From Sulfurovum zhangzhouensis (GTDB lineage: Bacteria; Campylobacterota; Campylobacteria; Campylobacterales; Sulfurovaceae), in NCBI RefSeq assembly GCF_030347965.1, contig NZ_JAQIBD010000001.1, positions 248,001 through 312,000 on the forward strand: a DNA stretch of 64,000 nt, in the 5' to 3' direction. The notes below the pieces were generated by a model, which was not told where the DNA came from, did no database searches, and saw only the letters and a program-made list of their open reading frames with translations. Shown piece after piece: positions 33,242-41,065 of the stretch. The stretch's first letter is position 1. Every line of letters starts with the position of its first letter. The position numbers were made by a program, and so were the translations under genes.

Positions 33242-33622
33242 ATGCAAGATAATTTACAACTCAATATTCCTCTTATGGACAAAATGCATGATGATTTTTT
33301 AGACCTTCTTAGCACTATAAAGTCTTGTAATGATTCAGAGTTCCTTCAACACTTTGAAGAGATCATCAACCATACCAAAGAGCATTTTGCATCAGAAGAG
33401 AGCATCATGACAGAACAAAACTTTTATGGAAGGCAGGAACATCTTGATGAACATATAAACCTTTTAAATGAGATGATATACTTTTATGAAAAGGCAAGAA
33501 AATTTCCTACATTTGGAAAACCATACATCAACGACTATGCTTATGAAAAGTTCAAAAGACATATTATCAATATAGACTCTCAATTTGCCATGTTTTTGAA
33601 AGAGCAAAATATATCATCCTAA
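33242..33622 (+). CDS. bacteriohemerythrin
   Basis: Non-heme diiron oxygen-binding protein of 126 residues. The ligand pattern is complete: histidine in DKMHDDF near residue 15, HTKEHFASEES near 50 with the glutamate, HLDEHINL near 74, and a late H-x4-D (HIINID) near 113. In the nif context it may buffer or deliver oxygen to keep nitrogenase safe. AATGAGGCAGC precedes the start. The aldo/keto reductase follows after nine bases and may share the transcript. Confidence 0.88.
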   Translation: MQDNLQLNIPLMDKMHDDFLDLLSTIKSCNDSEFLQHFEEIINHTKEHFASEESIMTEQNFYGRQEHLDEHINLLNEMIYFYEKARKFPTFGKPYINDYAYEKFKRHIINIDSQFAMFLKEQNISS

Positions 33623-33631
33623 AGGGATATC

Positions 33632-34459
33632 ATGCAAGAAAAAAGCAACACAACTCTTATGCCATCTATCATTTACGGTACGGCATGGAAAAAAGAACAG
33701 ACCACCAGACTTGTACTTGATGCGCTTGAAGCCGGATTCAGAGGGATTGATACCGCCTGTCAACCCAAACATTATAGTGAAGCGCTTGTAGGTGATGCCA
33801 TCGTTCTTAGCGGCATTGATCGAAGAGACCTCTACATTCAAACCAAATTTACACCCGTTGAGGGACATGATCCAAACACCATCCCTTATGATAAAGACGC
33901 CTCGCTTTTTGAACAGGTGTTGCAATCGTTTGAGGTTTCAAAACAAAATCTAAAGAGTGACTATGTGGATGCGCTGATCCTGCACTCTCCTCTCTTTCCC
34001 TTTTCCAATCTTTTGGAGGTTTGGAGAGCTATGGAGAAGATCTATGAAACAGATGGGGCTAAAATGCTTGGGATCAGTAACTGCTATGATCTCTCTGTTT
34101 TAAAACGGCTTTACGATGAAGCAAGGATCAAACCATCCATAGTTCAAAACCGTTTTTATGAACAGAGTGACTATGACACAGAGTTACGACAGTGGTGTAA
34201 AGAGCATCATATCGCTTATGAGAGCTTCTGGAGCCTTACGGCCAATCCACATATCCTTAACAGCGATACCATCATTAAACTTGCTATAAAATACCGTAAA
34301 ACACAACCACAGATCTTTTTTGCCTATCTGATCTCTCAAGGTATCACCCCGCTAAGCGGTACCACATCAAAAGAACATATGAGCGAAGACCTTGAAGCTA
34401 ACAAAATAGTGCTTGAACGAGAAGAGATCGAACAGATAAGCAGTCTGCTTCGACATTGA
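33632..34459 (+). CDS. aldo/keto reductase
   Basis: A 275-residue member of the aldo/keto reductase superfamily: SIIYGTAWKKEQT near the start, FRGIDTACQPKHYSEALVG with the catalytic aspartate and a position-equivalent tyrosine region, ALILHSPLFPF near 112, and MLGISNCYDLSVL near 145. It is not closely similar to the AKR of the nifU operon. AAAGGG precedes its ATG. The substrate is unknown. Confidence 0.88.
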   Translation: MQEKSNTTLMPSIIYGTAWKKEQTTRLVLDALEAGFRGIDTACQPKHYSEALVGDAIVLSGIDRRDLYIQTKFTPVEGHDPNTIPYDKDASLFEQVLQSFEVSKQNLKSDYVDALILHSPLFPFSNLLEVWRAMEKIYETDGAKMLGISNCYDLSVLKRLYDEARIKPSIVQNRFYEQSDYDTELRQWCKEHHIAYESFWSLTANPHILNSDTIIKLAIKYRKTQPQIFFAYLISQGITPLSGTTSKEHMSEDLEANKIVLEREEIEQISSLLRH

Positions 34460-34692
34460 TCTTTTGCTAGTGCAAACCATTCACTTTTGAGCTTATGTTT
34501 TCTTTTATAGTTTTCATTATAAAACATCCCTATATAGAACATTTTATAAGGTTTTATATTCAAGGACACAGTTTTATAGCCCGCAAACGTCGCTATAGCG
34601 AATAACGTTATAAAATATGTTAGATTATAAGGTTTTACATATAAGCCATTTGGTTCTTGTTTAGTAAACGACAAATCATTAAATTTATACGT

Positions 34693-35064
34693 TTAGTAGA
34701 ACATACGAAAAATCAAAACCGCTATTATAATCCATATACTGATTACAACAAAGGCAGCTGTTTTAGAACGAGGAAGAGATCTTAAAGTTGCTTGCTGGGC
34801 TTTGTTTTTACATTCACTCCAAATCTCCTCCGGTATCAGTTTTATGGCCAACGCTATTCCAAGTGGCAATAAAATGAAATCATCCAGATATCCAATGATA
34901 GGGATAAAATCAGGAATCAAATCTACGGGGCTTAGGGCATATGAAACCACTATTACCGCCATTATTTTGGCAACTATTGGAACATCTTTGTGATGATATG
35001 CCAAATATAGCGCATACAAGTAATGTTTCAGATGTTTAGCCCATGTTTTTAGTTTTTCAATCAA
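34693..35064 (-). CDS. YkvA-like DUF1232 membrane protein
   Basis: A 123-residue protein with the DUF1232 signature ALSPVDLIPDFIPIIGYLDD near residue 43, followed by ILLPLGIALAIKLIP. One further transmembrane helix is at the C terminus (VVISIWIIIAVLIF). The function of the family is unknown. It is flanked by AT-rich intergenic regions with short repeats; 34460-34692 holds two imperfect copies of a TTATAAGGTTTTA motif and no convincing gene. Confidence 0.82.
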   Translation of the reverse strand: MIEKLKTWAKHLKHYLYALYLAYHHKDVPIVAKIMAVIVVSYALSPVDLIPDFIPIIGYLDDFILLPLGIALAIKLIPEEIWSECKNKAQQATLRSLPRSKTAAFVVISIWIIIAVLIFRMFY

Positions 35065-35151
35065 GTATAGTCCTTACTTTTTGATATCATACACAAATCT
35101 TTAGGATTACTGATACAAAAATTTAAACAATCTCGATAATTATTGTTGTAT

Positions 35152-35637
35152 CTATTTTTCCTTTTCCAATACAACATTTCCTAATCCTGTTTTTACAGGA
35201 TACCCTGCTTTTATCCATCCTTTTAGACCACCTTGAAGTGTTGTAGCATTTTTGTAGCCCATTTTTCTTAAGACTTGTGCTGCCAAAGCTCCACGTCCGC
35301 CTCTACGACAATATGTGACAATATATGCATCTTTATCAGGAATAATTGTATTAATTTCCCACTCCAAATTTCCACGCGTTACAGAAAGAAAATTCTCTTT
35401 GTCAAAGTCAGTAAACGGTATGCTCCCCTCTGCATATTGTTCAGTTTCACGCACATCTAAAACAATGACATCATCACCATTGTCAAGCATTGTTTTTAAT
35501 TTTTTGGGTGTCACTTCACCGACTTCTTTTTTTGCCTGATTAATTAAATCCATTTTGCTTAATGGCTCAGCCATCAAACTACTTGAAGCGATAAGTGCCC
35601 ATGCTAATAACAATTTTACTAAAGTGTTTTTCATCAT
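35152..35637 (-). CDS. exported rhodanese-like protein
   Basis: A 161-residue protein with a signal peptide (VKLLLAWALIASSSLMAEP) and a single rhodanese domain. VIVLDVRETEQYAEGSIP near residue 58 and the active-site loop YCRRGGRGALAA near 109 are typical. It probably handles sulfane sulfur or acts as a thiol-redox protein in the periplasm, common in sulfur-oxidising Campylobacterota. No operon partner is seen. Confidence 0.88.
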   Translation of the reverse strand: MMKNTLVKLLLAWALIASSSLMAEPLSKMDLINQAKKEVGEVTPKKLKTMLDNGDDVIVLDVRETEQYAEGSIPFTDFDKENFLSVTRGNLEWEINTIIPDKDAYIVTYCRRGGRGALAAQVLRKMGYKNATTLQGGLKGWIKAGYPVKTGLGNVVLEKEK

Positions 35638-35881
35638 ATTGTCCTTTTTACAATTCTATAATAATATTACCCATAATGTATAAAAAGTATGTAAAAGGTA
35701 TTTACAATATAATAATTTAACTAAATTGCCTATCCTGTAAAAAAGAGACACCTTTTTACCTAAGATGACTTTATCCATGATATTAACAATTTTATGATAA
35801 TAGTAGTTCTTGGAAACTTTAGAATCAATATACTATGATTTTATTACTACCGTATATTGACATGAAATTCTGAACAGTCTT

Positions 35882-35916
35882 GAAACCTTATAAAATATAT
35901 AACTTTATGAGGTTTT
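35882..35916. repeat. AT-rich hairpin repeat, copy 1
   Basis: AAACCTTATAAA and TTTATGAGGTTT form a 12-pair stem (one G-T pair) around ATATATAAC. Near-identical hairpins are at 37933-37967 and 39211-39245. It sits just after the stop codon of the dioxygenase gene and may act as its terminator. Confidence 0.7.
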
Positions 35917-35923
35917 CAATTTT

Positions 35924-36763
35924 TTATTTCAGTAGCCAGCTACGCATACTTAGACTTCCATGCTCAAAACTTTCATAAATAAATTCACTTTTATCATCAT
36001 TATAAGAGCTTCCTGCAATATAGAGCAATGGAATATAATGCTCTATGGTCGGATGGGCATTTTGTGCATAACGTTGTATATCTTGAAAATTTATTAGTGC
36101 ATTATAATCTTGTTTTAATATCGAGTTTTTAATAAAATCATCAAATTCTTTTGCCCATGAAACTACTGGTGAATTTTTTTGCATACTAATATCTCCAAGA
36201 TTATGTGTGACATTTCCGCTGCCGATGATCATCACACCTTGCTCACGTAGTCTTCTGATGGTTCTACCCATCTCAAAATGTTCTTTCATGGACAATCTGC
36301 TGTCGATGGAGAGCTGCATCACAGGGATATCGGCATAAGGAAATAGATGTATCAAAACACTCCATACCCCATGGTCTAGATTTCTCTCTTCTACATGCAA
36401 ATTCGGGATCAGTTTCTGTAAATCAGATACCAAGAAGTCCGCATTTGGAGCAGGATACTCTACTTTATATAGTGCATCGGGAAATCCATACATATCATAG
36501 ATGAGTTGATCACTCTTATGAAGACTTATAGCAGGATATGGCGTATTCCAATGTGCTGATATCATCAATATAGCTTTGGGCTTTTGCAATGATTCACCTA
36601 ACGTTCTAAGTGATTTTGTAAACGTATTATCTGCTATGGCATTCATGGGGTTACCGTGTCCCACAAAAAAAGCAGGAGCTCTTTTTGTTTGGTTTGCGAA
36701 AATCGGCATGGTTAAGCCTCCTAATGTTAAAGCAAGCATCTTTAAAAAGTTTTTTCTTGTCAT
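35924..36763 (-). CDS. LigB/DODA-type dioxygenase family protein with export signal
   Basis: Member of the class III extradiol dioxygenase family (YgiD/4,5-DOPA dioxygenase). Metal-site histidines can be placed in FFVGHGNPM near residue 33, ISAHWNTP near 70, LDHGVWSVLIHLFP near 130 and SGNVTHNLGD near 183. Unusually, the protein starts with TRKNFLKMLALTLGGL, a hydrophobic export signal. A GTG four codons upstream (36775) is an alternative start. It follows yceI by about 17 bases and is probably controlled by the neighbouring MarR protein. Confidence 0.82.
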   Translation of the reverse strand: MTRKNFLKMLALTLGGLTMPIFANQTKRAPAFFVGHGNPMNAIADNTFTKSLRTLGESLQKPKAILMISAHWNTPYPAISLHKSDQLIYDMYGFPDALYKVEYPAPNADFLVSDLQKLIPNLHVEERNLDHGVWSVLIHLFPYADIPVMQLSIDSRLSMKEHFEMGRTIRRLREQGVMIIGSGNVTHNLGDISMQKNSPVVSWAKEFDDFIKNSILKQDYNALINFQDIQRYAQNAHPTIEHYIPLLYIAGSSYNDDKSEFIYESFEHGSLSMRSWLLK

Positions 36764-36780
36764 TTGATAGTACACATATG

Positions 36781-37350
36781 CTATTTAGCTAATATACCTT
36801 CTATTTCAATATTTATTTTCACTGTTTCACCAACAGCGACACCACCTGCTTCTATTACTTGATTCCAGTTCAAGCCAAAATCTTTTCTATTGATTTTACC
36901 TGACAGCGATAGACCTGTTCTACTGTTGCCCCATGGATCTTTGATCACCGTACCGCTGGTCTCTAGCTCCATTTTGACCTCTTTTGTAACACCGTGCATC
37001 GTTAGTTTCACTAAAGCGGTATCTCCTTCAACTTTATCAAGGGTTAGCTGCATAGATGGATACTTTGCGACATCAAAGAAATCTACACTTTTTAGATGCG
37101 CATCCCTTTTAGCATTATCAGTATCAATGGAGTTTACATCCACTTCGCCGTTCAATGATGTTAATGTTTTTGTTTCATCATCATAGTTAAATGTACCGCT
37201 GAACTTGTTAAACTGACCTGTAACATTGGATATCATCATATGCTTCACTTTAAAAGCAACATTTGAATGGTCAAGATCTACATTATAAGTCCCGGCAAAT
37301 AGCGTTCCTACACTTAGCATTGAAGCAAATATTACTGTTGATAATTTCAT
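36781..37350 (-). CDS. YceI family periplasmic protein
   Basis: A 189-residue lipocalin-like YceI protein with signal peptide (MKLSTVIFASMLSVGTLFA). Typical strands are YNVDLDHSNVAFKVKHMMIS, GQFNKFSGTFNYD, and the end NRKDFGLNWNQVIEAGG. YceI proteins bind isoprenoid lipids or quinones. A perfect palindrome upstream of its start is shared with marR, so it is a likely target of that regulator. Confidence 0.92.
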   Translation of the reverse strand: MKLSTVIFASMLSVGTLFAGTYNVDLDHSNVAFKVKHMMISNVTGQFNKFSGTFNYDDETKTLTSLNGEVDVNSIDTDNAKRDAHLKSVDFFDVAKYPSMQLTLDKVEGDTALVKLTMHGVTKEVKMELETSGTVIKDPWGNSRTGLSLSGKINRKDFGLNWNQVIEAGGVAVGETVKINIEIEGILAK

Positions 37351-37367
37351 TTTCTTTCCTTTTATAT

Positions 37368-37379
37368 TACTAATTAGTA
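37368..37379. promoter_or_regulatory. probable MarR operator before yceI
   Basis: TACTAATTAGTA is a perfect 12-base palindrome 18 bases upstream of the yceI start codon. An identical palindrome lies before marR at 37878-37889. Confidence 0.65.
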
Positions 37380-37398
37380 GTATTTAATTAAAAAAAAG

Positions 37399-37851
37399 TT
37401 ACTGTGATTTCTGTAACTTTCTCAATAAATTAAATAGCGTTTCCATCTCTTCATCATTTAAAACATCAAAATAGCTTTCAAGGTTTTTGGCATGATCAGG
37501 AAACAACTGTTCGATAATATCTTTTCCCTTTTGGGTGATAGAAATTATTGAAGACCTTTTATCTTTTGGGTCAGGAATAGAAGTAACGAAACCATCTCTT
37601 TTTAGATTTTTTATTACTACAGTAATGTTTCCGGGCGTACCCATAGTCAGAGTGGTAATCGTACCAATACTCAGATCACCCCTGTGGTATAAAACTTCCA
37701 AAACTTGAAACTGGTTCATCGTTAAATCAAATGAATGAATATAAAGTGATTCTTTTGCTCTTATTTTATTAAAAGCTCTAAAAAGCTGTATCCAAGTTGA
37801 CATAGCTTTATCAGTATTTGAACCATAACTTTTAAGTGCATTTATTTTCAT
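37399..37851 (-). CDS. MarR family transcriptional regulator
   Basis: A 150-residue winged-helix regulator: LTMNQFQVLEVLYHRGDLSIGTI near residue 45, recognition helix region GTPGNITVVIKNLKRDGFV near 75, and the wing PDPKDKRSSIISITQKG near 97. The ATG at 37851 is used; a frame extending 16 codons upstream would run through the operator palindrome and is unlikely. It probably represses itself and the yceI-ligB genes. Confidence 0.9.
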   Translation of the reverse strand: MKINALKSYGSNTDKAMSTWIQLFRAFNKIRAKESLYIHSFDLTMNQFQVLEVLYHRGDLSIGTITTLTMGTPGNITVVIKNLKRDGFVTSIPDPKDKRSSIISITQKGKDIIEQLFPDHAKNLESYFDVLNDEEMETLFNLLRKLQKSQ

Positions 37852-37877
37852 ATCAATTCTCCTTAATAACATAATAC

Positions 37878-37889
37878 TACTAATTAGTA
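37878..37889. promoter_or_regulatory. probable MarR operator before marR
   Basis: TACTAATTAGTA, identical to the palindrome before yceI, 27 bases upstream of the marR start codon; autoregulation is likely. Confidence 0.65.
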
Positions 37890-37932
37890 ATATTGTCAAG
37901 ACTATTTGTAATAAAGTAAAAAAGCATTTATT

Positions 37933-37967
37933 AAAAACCTTATAAAATATATAACTTTATAAAGTTT
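37933..37967. repeat. AT-rich hairpin repeat, copy 2
   Basis: AAAACCTTATAAA - ATATATAAC - TTTATAAAGTTTT, the same structure and loop as the copies at 35882 and 39211; it lies upstream of marR. Confidence 0.7.
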
Positions 37968-38070
37968 TAAGACAATAATCTCACGTTCTAATTATCTGTT
38001 TATTGCATAAATCAAACTATTCTTTATATAATTTTTATTAATAACCAGTTAAATTTTCATAGGAATTTGC

Positions 38071-38604
38071 ATGTCTAGTATAAATGAACAGCTTAAATCA
38101 CTATTCATGAGTATTGAATCGATACATCCAAACACGGTTTTTATGCAGATCCGCGAAAATGAATCTGTTTTCTGTTTTAAAAAAAATGATGTGACTTTTG
38201 TCACTATACCGGTTGGCTTTGAGCTCATCAGTTCCCGATACTTTAAACATACACCGCCTTCCTATGATGATATCGAATATGCCATCAATTATATCGAAGA
38301 TGAGATCGAGAAAGTTGTGCCGCTAATTCCGATGAATGGACATCATTTGGTCACCAATACTTCTTTCATTCGAGAAATTGCACATCTTTGCTGTATTGAA
38401 TACAAACATGAAATGAGCCTTCCTCGCAATGATCTTGAATATCTGTTTGGACAATACGCTGAAATCGCAATGGGCAGACCGCCTCGTCTGCATGAAACTG
38501 ACATTTCTCAGAGATTCTATGCCCAGCTTTTGATCATTAGAGAATTTTTGCATCACCTAAAATATGAACAAATTACGGTGATTGATCAGGTGACCTTGAA
38601 TTAG
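38071..38604 (+). CDS. hypothetical protein, 177 residues
   Basis: A soluble protein of unknown family. It has an alpha/beta N-terminal half (SVFCFKKNDVTFVTIPVGFE), an acidic helix (DDIEYAINYIEDEIEKVV) and a helical C-terminal half with adjacent cysteines (HLCCIEYKHEM) near residue 110. It starts at ATG after a weak AGGAATTTGC site. It stands between AT-hairpin repeats in an AT-rich accessory segment. Confidence 0.65.
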   Translation: MSSINEQLKSLFMSIESIHPNTVFMQIRENESVFCFKKNDVTFVTIPVGFELISSRYFKHTPPSYDDIEYAINYIEDEIEKVVPLIPMNGHHLVTNTSFIREIAHLCCIEYKHEMSLPRNDLEYLFGQYAEIAMGRPPRLHETDISQRFYAQLLIIREFLHHLKYEQITVIDQVTLN

Positions 38605-38678
38605 AAGGAGTTTTGGCTAAATAACCAGTCAGACAATAATAACGTTATAATGAAACCAATATATTCAAGGAGTGTAGG

Positions 38679-39182
38679 ATGTATCTGATATTTGTGTCGA
38701 GTTTAAATGAAAATATGAAATTGGCCAATAGTATTAAACTCCAAATGGAAGAGAGCAATCAAGAAAGTGTGATCATTAATTTAGTTGACCTTGAACTGCC
38801 TATGTATGATAGTAGAAAAGAAGAGCGTGATGGTATTCCCAAGAAGATAGACGAATTGGTTGAATTAATGAAAAAAGCCGATGGATATATTTTTGTCGCT
38901 CCTGAATATAATTATTCTCTACCACCTGTTTTATCAAATTTTGTTGCCTGGGTATCCAGAACAGGAAAAGATTTCAGAGAAGTTTTTCAGATGAAAAAAA
39001 TACAACTGGCTACCCACTCCGGCAGTGGCGGGAGTGATCTTATGAATGCTATGAGAACACAATTTACAAGACTTGGAGCTATGGTAATGCCAAGAGAGAT
39101 CATTACTAATTTTAACAAGCCGTTAAAGGTAGAAAGCAGTGAAAAGATCTTGAAACAATTTATAGCCCAAACGGAGCTATAA
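38679..39182 (+). CDS. NADPH-dependent FMN reductase-like flavoprotein
   Basis: A 167-residue flavodoxin-fold protein of the NADPH-dependent FMN reductase/SsuE group. The conserved VAPEYNYSLPPVLSNFVAWVSR near residue 73 and the later LATHSGSGGSDLMNAMRTQF near 107 are characteristic. AAGGAG precedes the ATG. It probably supplies reduced flavin or acts as a quinone or azo reductase. Confidence 0.85.
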   Translation: MYLIFVSSLNENMKLANSIKLQMEESNQESVIINLVDLELPMYDSRKEERDGIPKKIDELVELMKKADGYIFVAPEYNYSLPPVLSNFVAWVSRTGKDFREVFQMKKIQLATHSGSGGSDLMNAMRTQFTRLGAMVMPREIITNFNKPLKVESSEKILKQFIAQTEL

Positions 39183-39210
39183 GCTGTTTTTTTCTTCTTA
39201 TTAATCTATG

Positions 39211-39245
39211 AAAACCTCATAAAATATATAACAGTATGAGGTTTT
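39211..39245. repeat. AT-rich hairpin repeat, copy 3
   Basis: AAAACCTCATA and TATGAGGTTTT pair perfectly around an AT-rich loop that contains the ATATATAAC of the other copies. The compensatory change (C in one arm, G in the other) shows that the stem is kept. Confidence 0.7.
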
Positions 39246-39279
39246 ATCTGCTTTTTCATTGGTACTGACACTTTGTATG

Positions 39280-39465
39280 CTATTGATCCAGAAAATCTGT
39301 ATCATTGAGTACAGTCACCTGTTCAAATGAATCATTTTCATCTTTAGGTACAGTAGAAAACCCCTCCATCGAACTGCAAGAAGGACACTTCCCTTCATTT
39401 AAAAGTGCAAGCTGGTCTATGGTGATCTTCTGGTCGCAGCTTTGACAATAAAAATAGGTTTCCAT
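39280..39465 (-). CDS. small zinc-ribbon protein under a sigma-54 promoter
   Basis: A 61-residue protein with two CxxC motifs, FYCQSC near residue 7 and GKCPSC near 26, that form a rubredoxin- or zinc-ribbon-like site. The acidic tail ends in DTDFLDQ. ATG at 39465 is preceded by AAAAGGAG; a longer frame to 39537 crosses the -24/-12 element and is rejected. Its function is unknown, but the promoter ties it to the nif regulon. Confidence 0.75.
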   Translation of the reverse strand: METYFYCQSCDQKITIDQLALLNEGKCPSCSSMEGFSTVPKDENDSFEQVTVLNDTDFLDQ

Positions 39466-39488
39466 TATTACTCCTTTTTCTCTACTTA

Positions 39489-39506
39489 ATGCAAATTTTG
39501 TTCTGA
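39489..39506 (-). promoter_or_regulatory. sigma-54 promoter of the zinc-ribbon gene
   Basis: The minus strand reads TCAGAACAAAATTTGCATT, with AG and GC ten bases apart; the start codon is 26 bases after the -12 GC. Confidence 0.72.
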
Positions 39507-39557
39507 CTAAGAATGCAAATTGCAGTATCAAAACCAAAATAGCATAAGGGTCTCTTT

Positions 39558-39995
39558 ATGGAACAATCAACATTAACTTGGTTAGAAAACAATGACTACG
39601 CTATCGATGAGATAGACAAACAGGGAAACTACGGTAATACAGCCTTGATGAAAGCGGCACGAGAAGGGAATTCTGAAATATTTACTGATCTTCTGGAAGA
39701 AGGTGCCAATATACATCTTAAAAACATCGATGGCAATACCGCTCTTTGGCTTGCTTGTTTTGGAGAAAACATCGATATCATCAAAGTGCTTGTAGATGAA
39801 GGGATCGAAATAGATACGATCAATATCAACGGTGTTACCCCTTTGATGTATGCTGCATCCAGCGGTAAAGAAGAGATAGTTTCGCTTTTGGTAAATGCAG
39901 GCGCAGATGTTCGTATCAAAAACCCGGATGATTTTACGGCACTTGATCTTGCCGTCACACCCAAGATATTACGCATACTTAAAAACGCACGATAG
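39558..39995 (+). CDS. ankyrin-repeat protein
   Basis: A 145-residue protein with about four ankyrin repeats, each with the G-x-TALMKAA or G-x-TPLMYAA pattern (residues 25-35, 58-68, 91-101) and LLEEGANIHLKN-type ends. It probably mediates protein contacts in the cytosol. Its ATG follows AAGGGTCTCTTT. It lies just upstream of the second MoxR/VWA pair, but that pair has its own promoter. Confidence 0.88.
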   Translation: MEQSTLTWLENNDYAIDEIDKQGNYGNTALMKAAREGNSEIFTDLLEEGANIHLKNIDGNTALWLACFGENIDIIKVLVDEGIEIDTININGVTPLMYAASSGKEEIVSLLVNAGADVRIKNPDDFTALDLAVTPKILRILKNAR

Positions 39996-40013
39996 TGCAC
40001 CTCTAACATTAAC

Positions 40014-40030
40014 TCGCACCATAATTGCAT
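40014..40030 (+). promoter_or_regulatory. sigma-54 promoter of the second MoxR/VWA pair
   Basis: The sequence TCGCACCATAATTGCAT, with CG and GC ten bases apart, is near the classical TGGCAC-N5-TTGCA. The MoxR start codon is 36 bases after the -12 GC. Confidence 0.75.
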
Positions 40031-40063
40031 ATTGACATACAACGTAAAAAAGAAAGGAATGCC

Positions 40064-41065
40064 ATGAACCCCCATGATGCCAAAAGATCGTTAAGCTATC
40101 TATGTGAAAGAAAAGTCCCTGTATTTTTATGGGGACCTCCGGGTATCGGAAAGTCCTCTATCGTCTCACAGATCGCCAAAGAACAAGGGATCGGATACAT
40201 CGACCTTCGTCTCTCACTGCTTGATCCGACAGATCTTCGCGGTATTCCTTTTTTTGACACAAAACAGGATACTGCGGTTTGGGCTCCGCCTTCATTTTTA
40301 CCTGATGGCAGTCTGGAGAAAGGCATACTCTTTCTAGATGAGCTCAATACAGCAGCTCCTATGGTGCAAGCCTCCGCATACCAGTTGATCCTTGATAGAA
40401 AAATAGGTGAATACCATTTGCCCGAAGGCTGGTCGATCGTGGCTGCAGGTAACCGTGAAAGTGACCGGGGTGTTGTGTTTCGTATGGCATCTCCACTGGC
40501 AAACCGTTTTATTCACCTGGAGATGCATGCAGATGTTGAAGAGTGGCGTAAATGGGCGATGGATGCGGGTATTGATGTAACCATTATCTCATTTATATCA
40601 CATCGTCCCGATGCACTGTTTGCATTCAATACACAAGATGACAGCAGATCTTTTGCCACGCCTCGTACCTGGGAGTATGTCAATGAGGTCATCGCTTCCA
40701 ACCCTGATGATGATCTTATCATGCCGCTTGTCTCAGGTGCTATCGGAGAAGAACTGGCAGCATCATTTCTAGGCTTCAGGGCTGTTGCGGGGAAACTGCC
40801 TGATATCGATGCTATTTTGGAAGGGGAAACTGCAGAGGTTCCGACAGAAGCTTCTGCACTGCATGTACTTTGTACAGCCCTTTCAATGCGTATTGATGAC
40901 TATACCAGTACCAAAAAACTCAATAACCTTCTGATGTATTCTCTGAATCTTCCCGGAGAGTTTGCCGTAATGATCGTGCAAGACCTTAGAGAACGTAATA
41001 TAGAGCTGGACCATGTGGATAGCTGGATGCTGTGGATGCGTAAATTCAATACCCTGTTACACTAA
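40064..41065 (+). CDS. MoxR-family AAA+ ATPase, second copy
   Basis: Paralogue of the ATPase at 6987-7997, with the same landmarks: Walker A GPPGIGKS near residue 24, YIDLRLSLLDPTDLRGIPFF, Walker B GILFLDELN near 86, and SDRGVVFRMASPLANRF near 132. It is 333 residues long. The ATG at 40064 has AGAAAGGAATGCC before it; an earlier TTG at 40025 lies within the -12 element. It overlaps the VWA gene by one base. A remodelling chaperone role is inferred; the client is unknown. Confidence 0.9.
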   Translation: MNPHDAKRSLSYLCERKVPVFLWGPPGIGKSSIVSQIAKEQGIGYIDLRLSLLDPTDLRGIPFFDTKQDTAVWAPPSFLPDGSLEKGILFLDELNTAAPMVQASAYQLILDRKIGEYHLPEGWSIVAAGNRESDRGVVFRMASPLANRFIHLEMHADVEEWRKWAMDAGIDVTIISFISHRPDALFAFNTQDDSRSFATPRTWEYVNEVIASNPDDDLIMPLVSGAIGEELAASFLGFRAVAGKLPDIDAILEGETAEVPTEASALHVLCTALSMRIDDYTSTKKLNNLLMYSLNLPGEFAVMIVQDLRERNIELDHVDSWMLWMRKFNTLLH

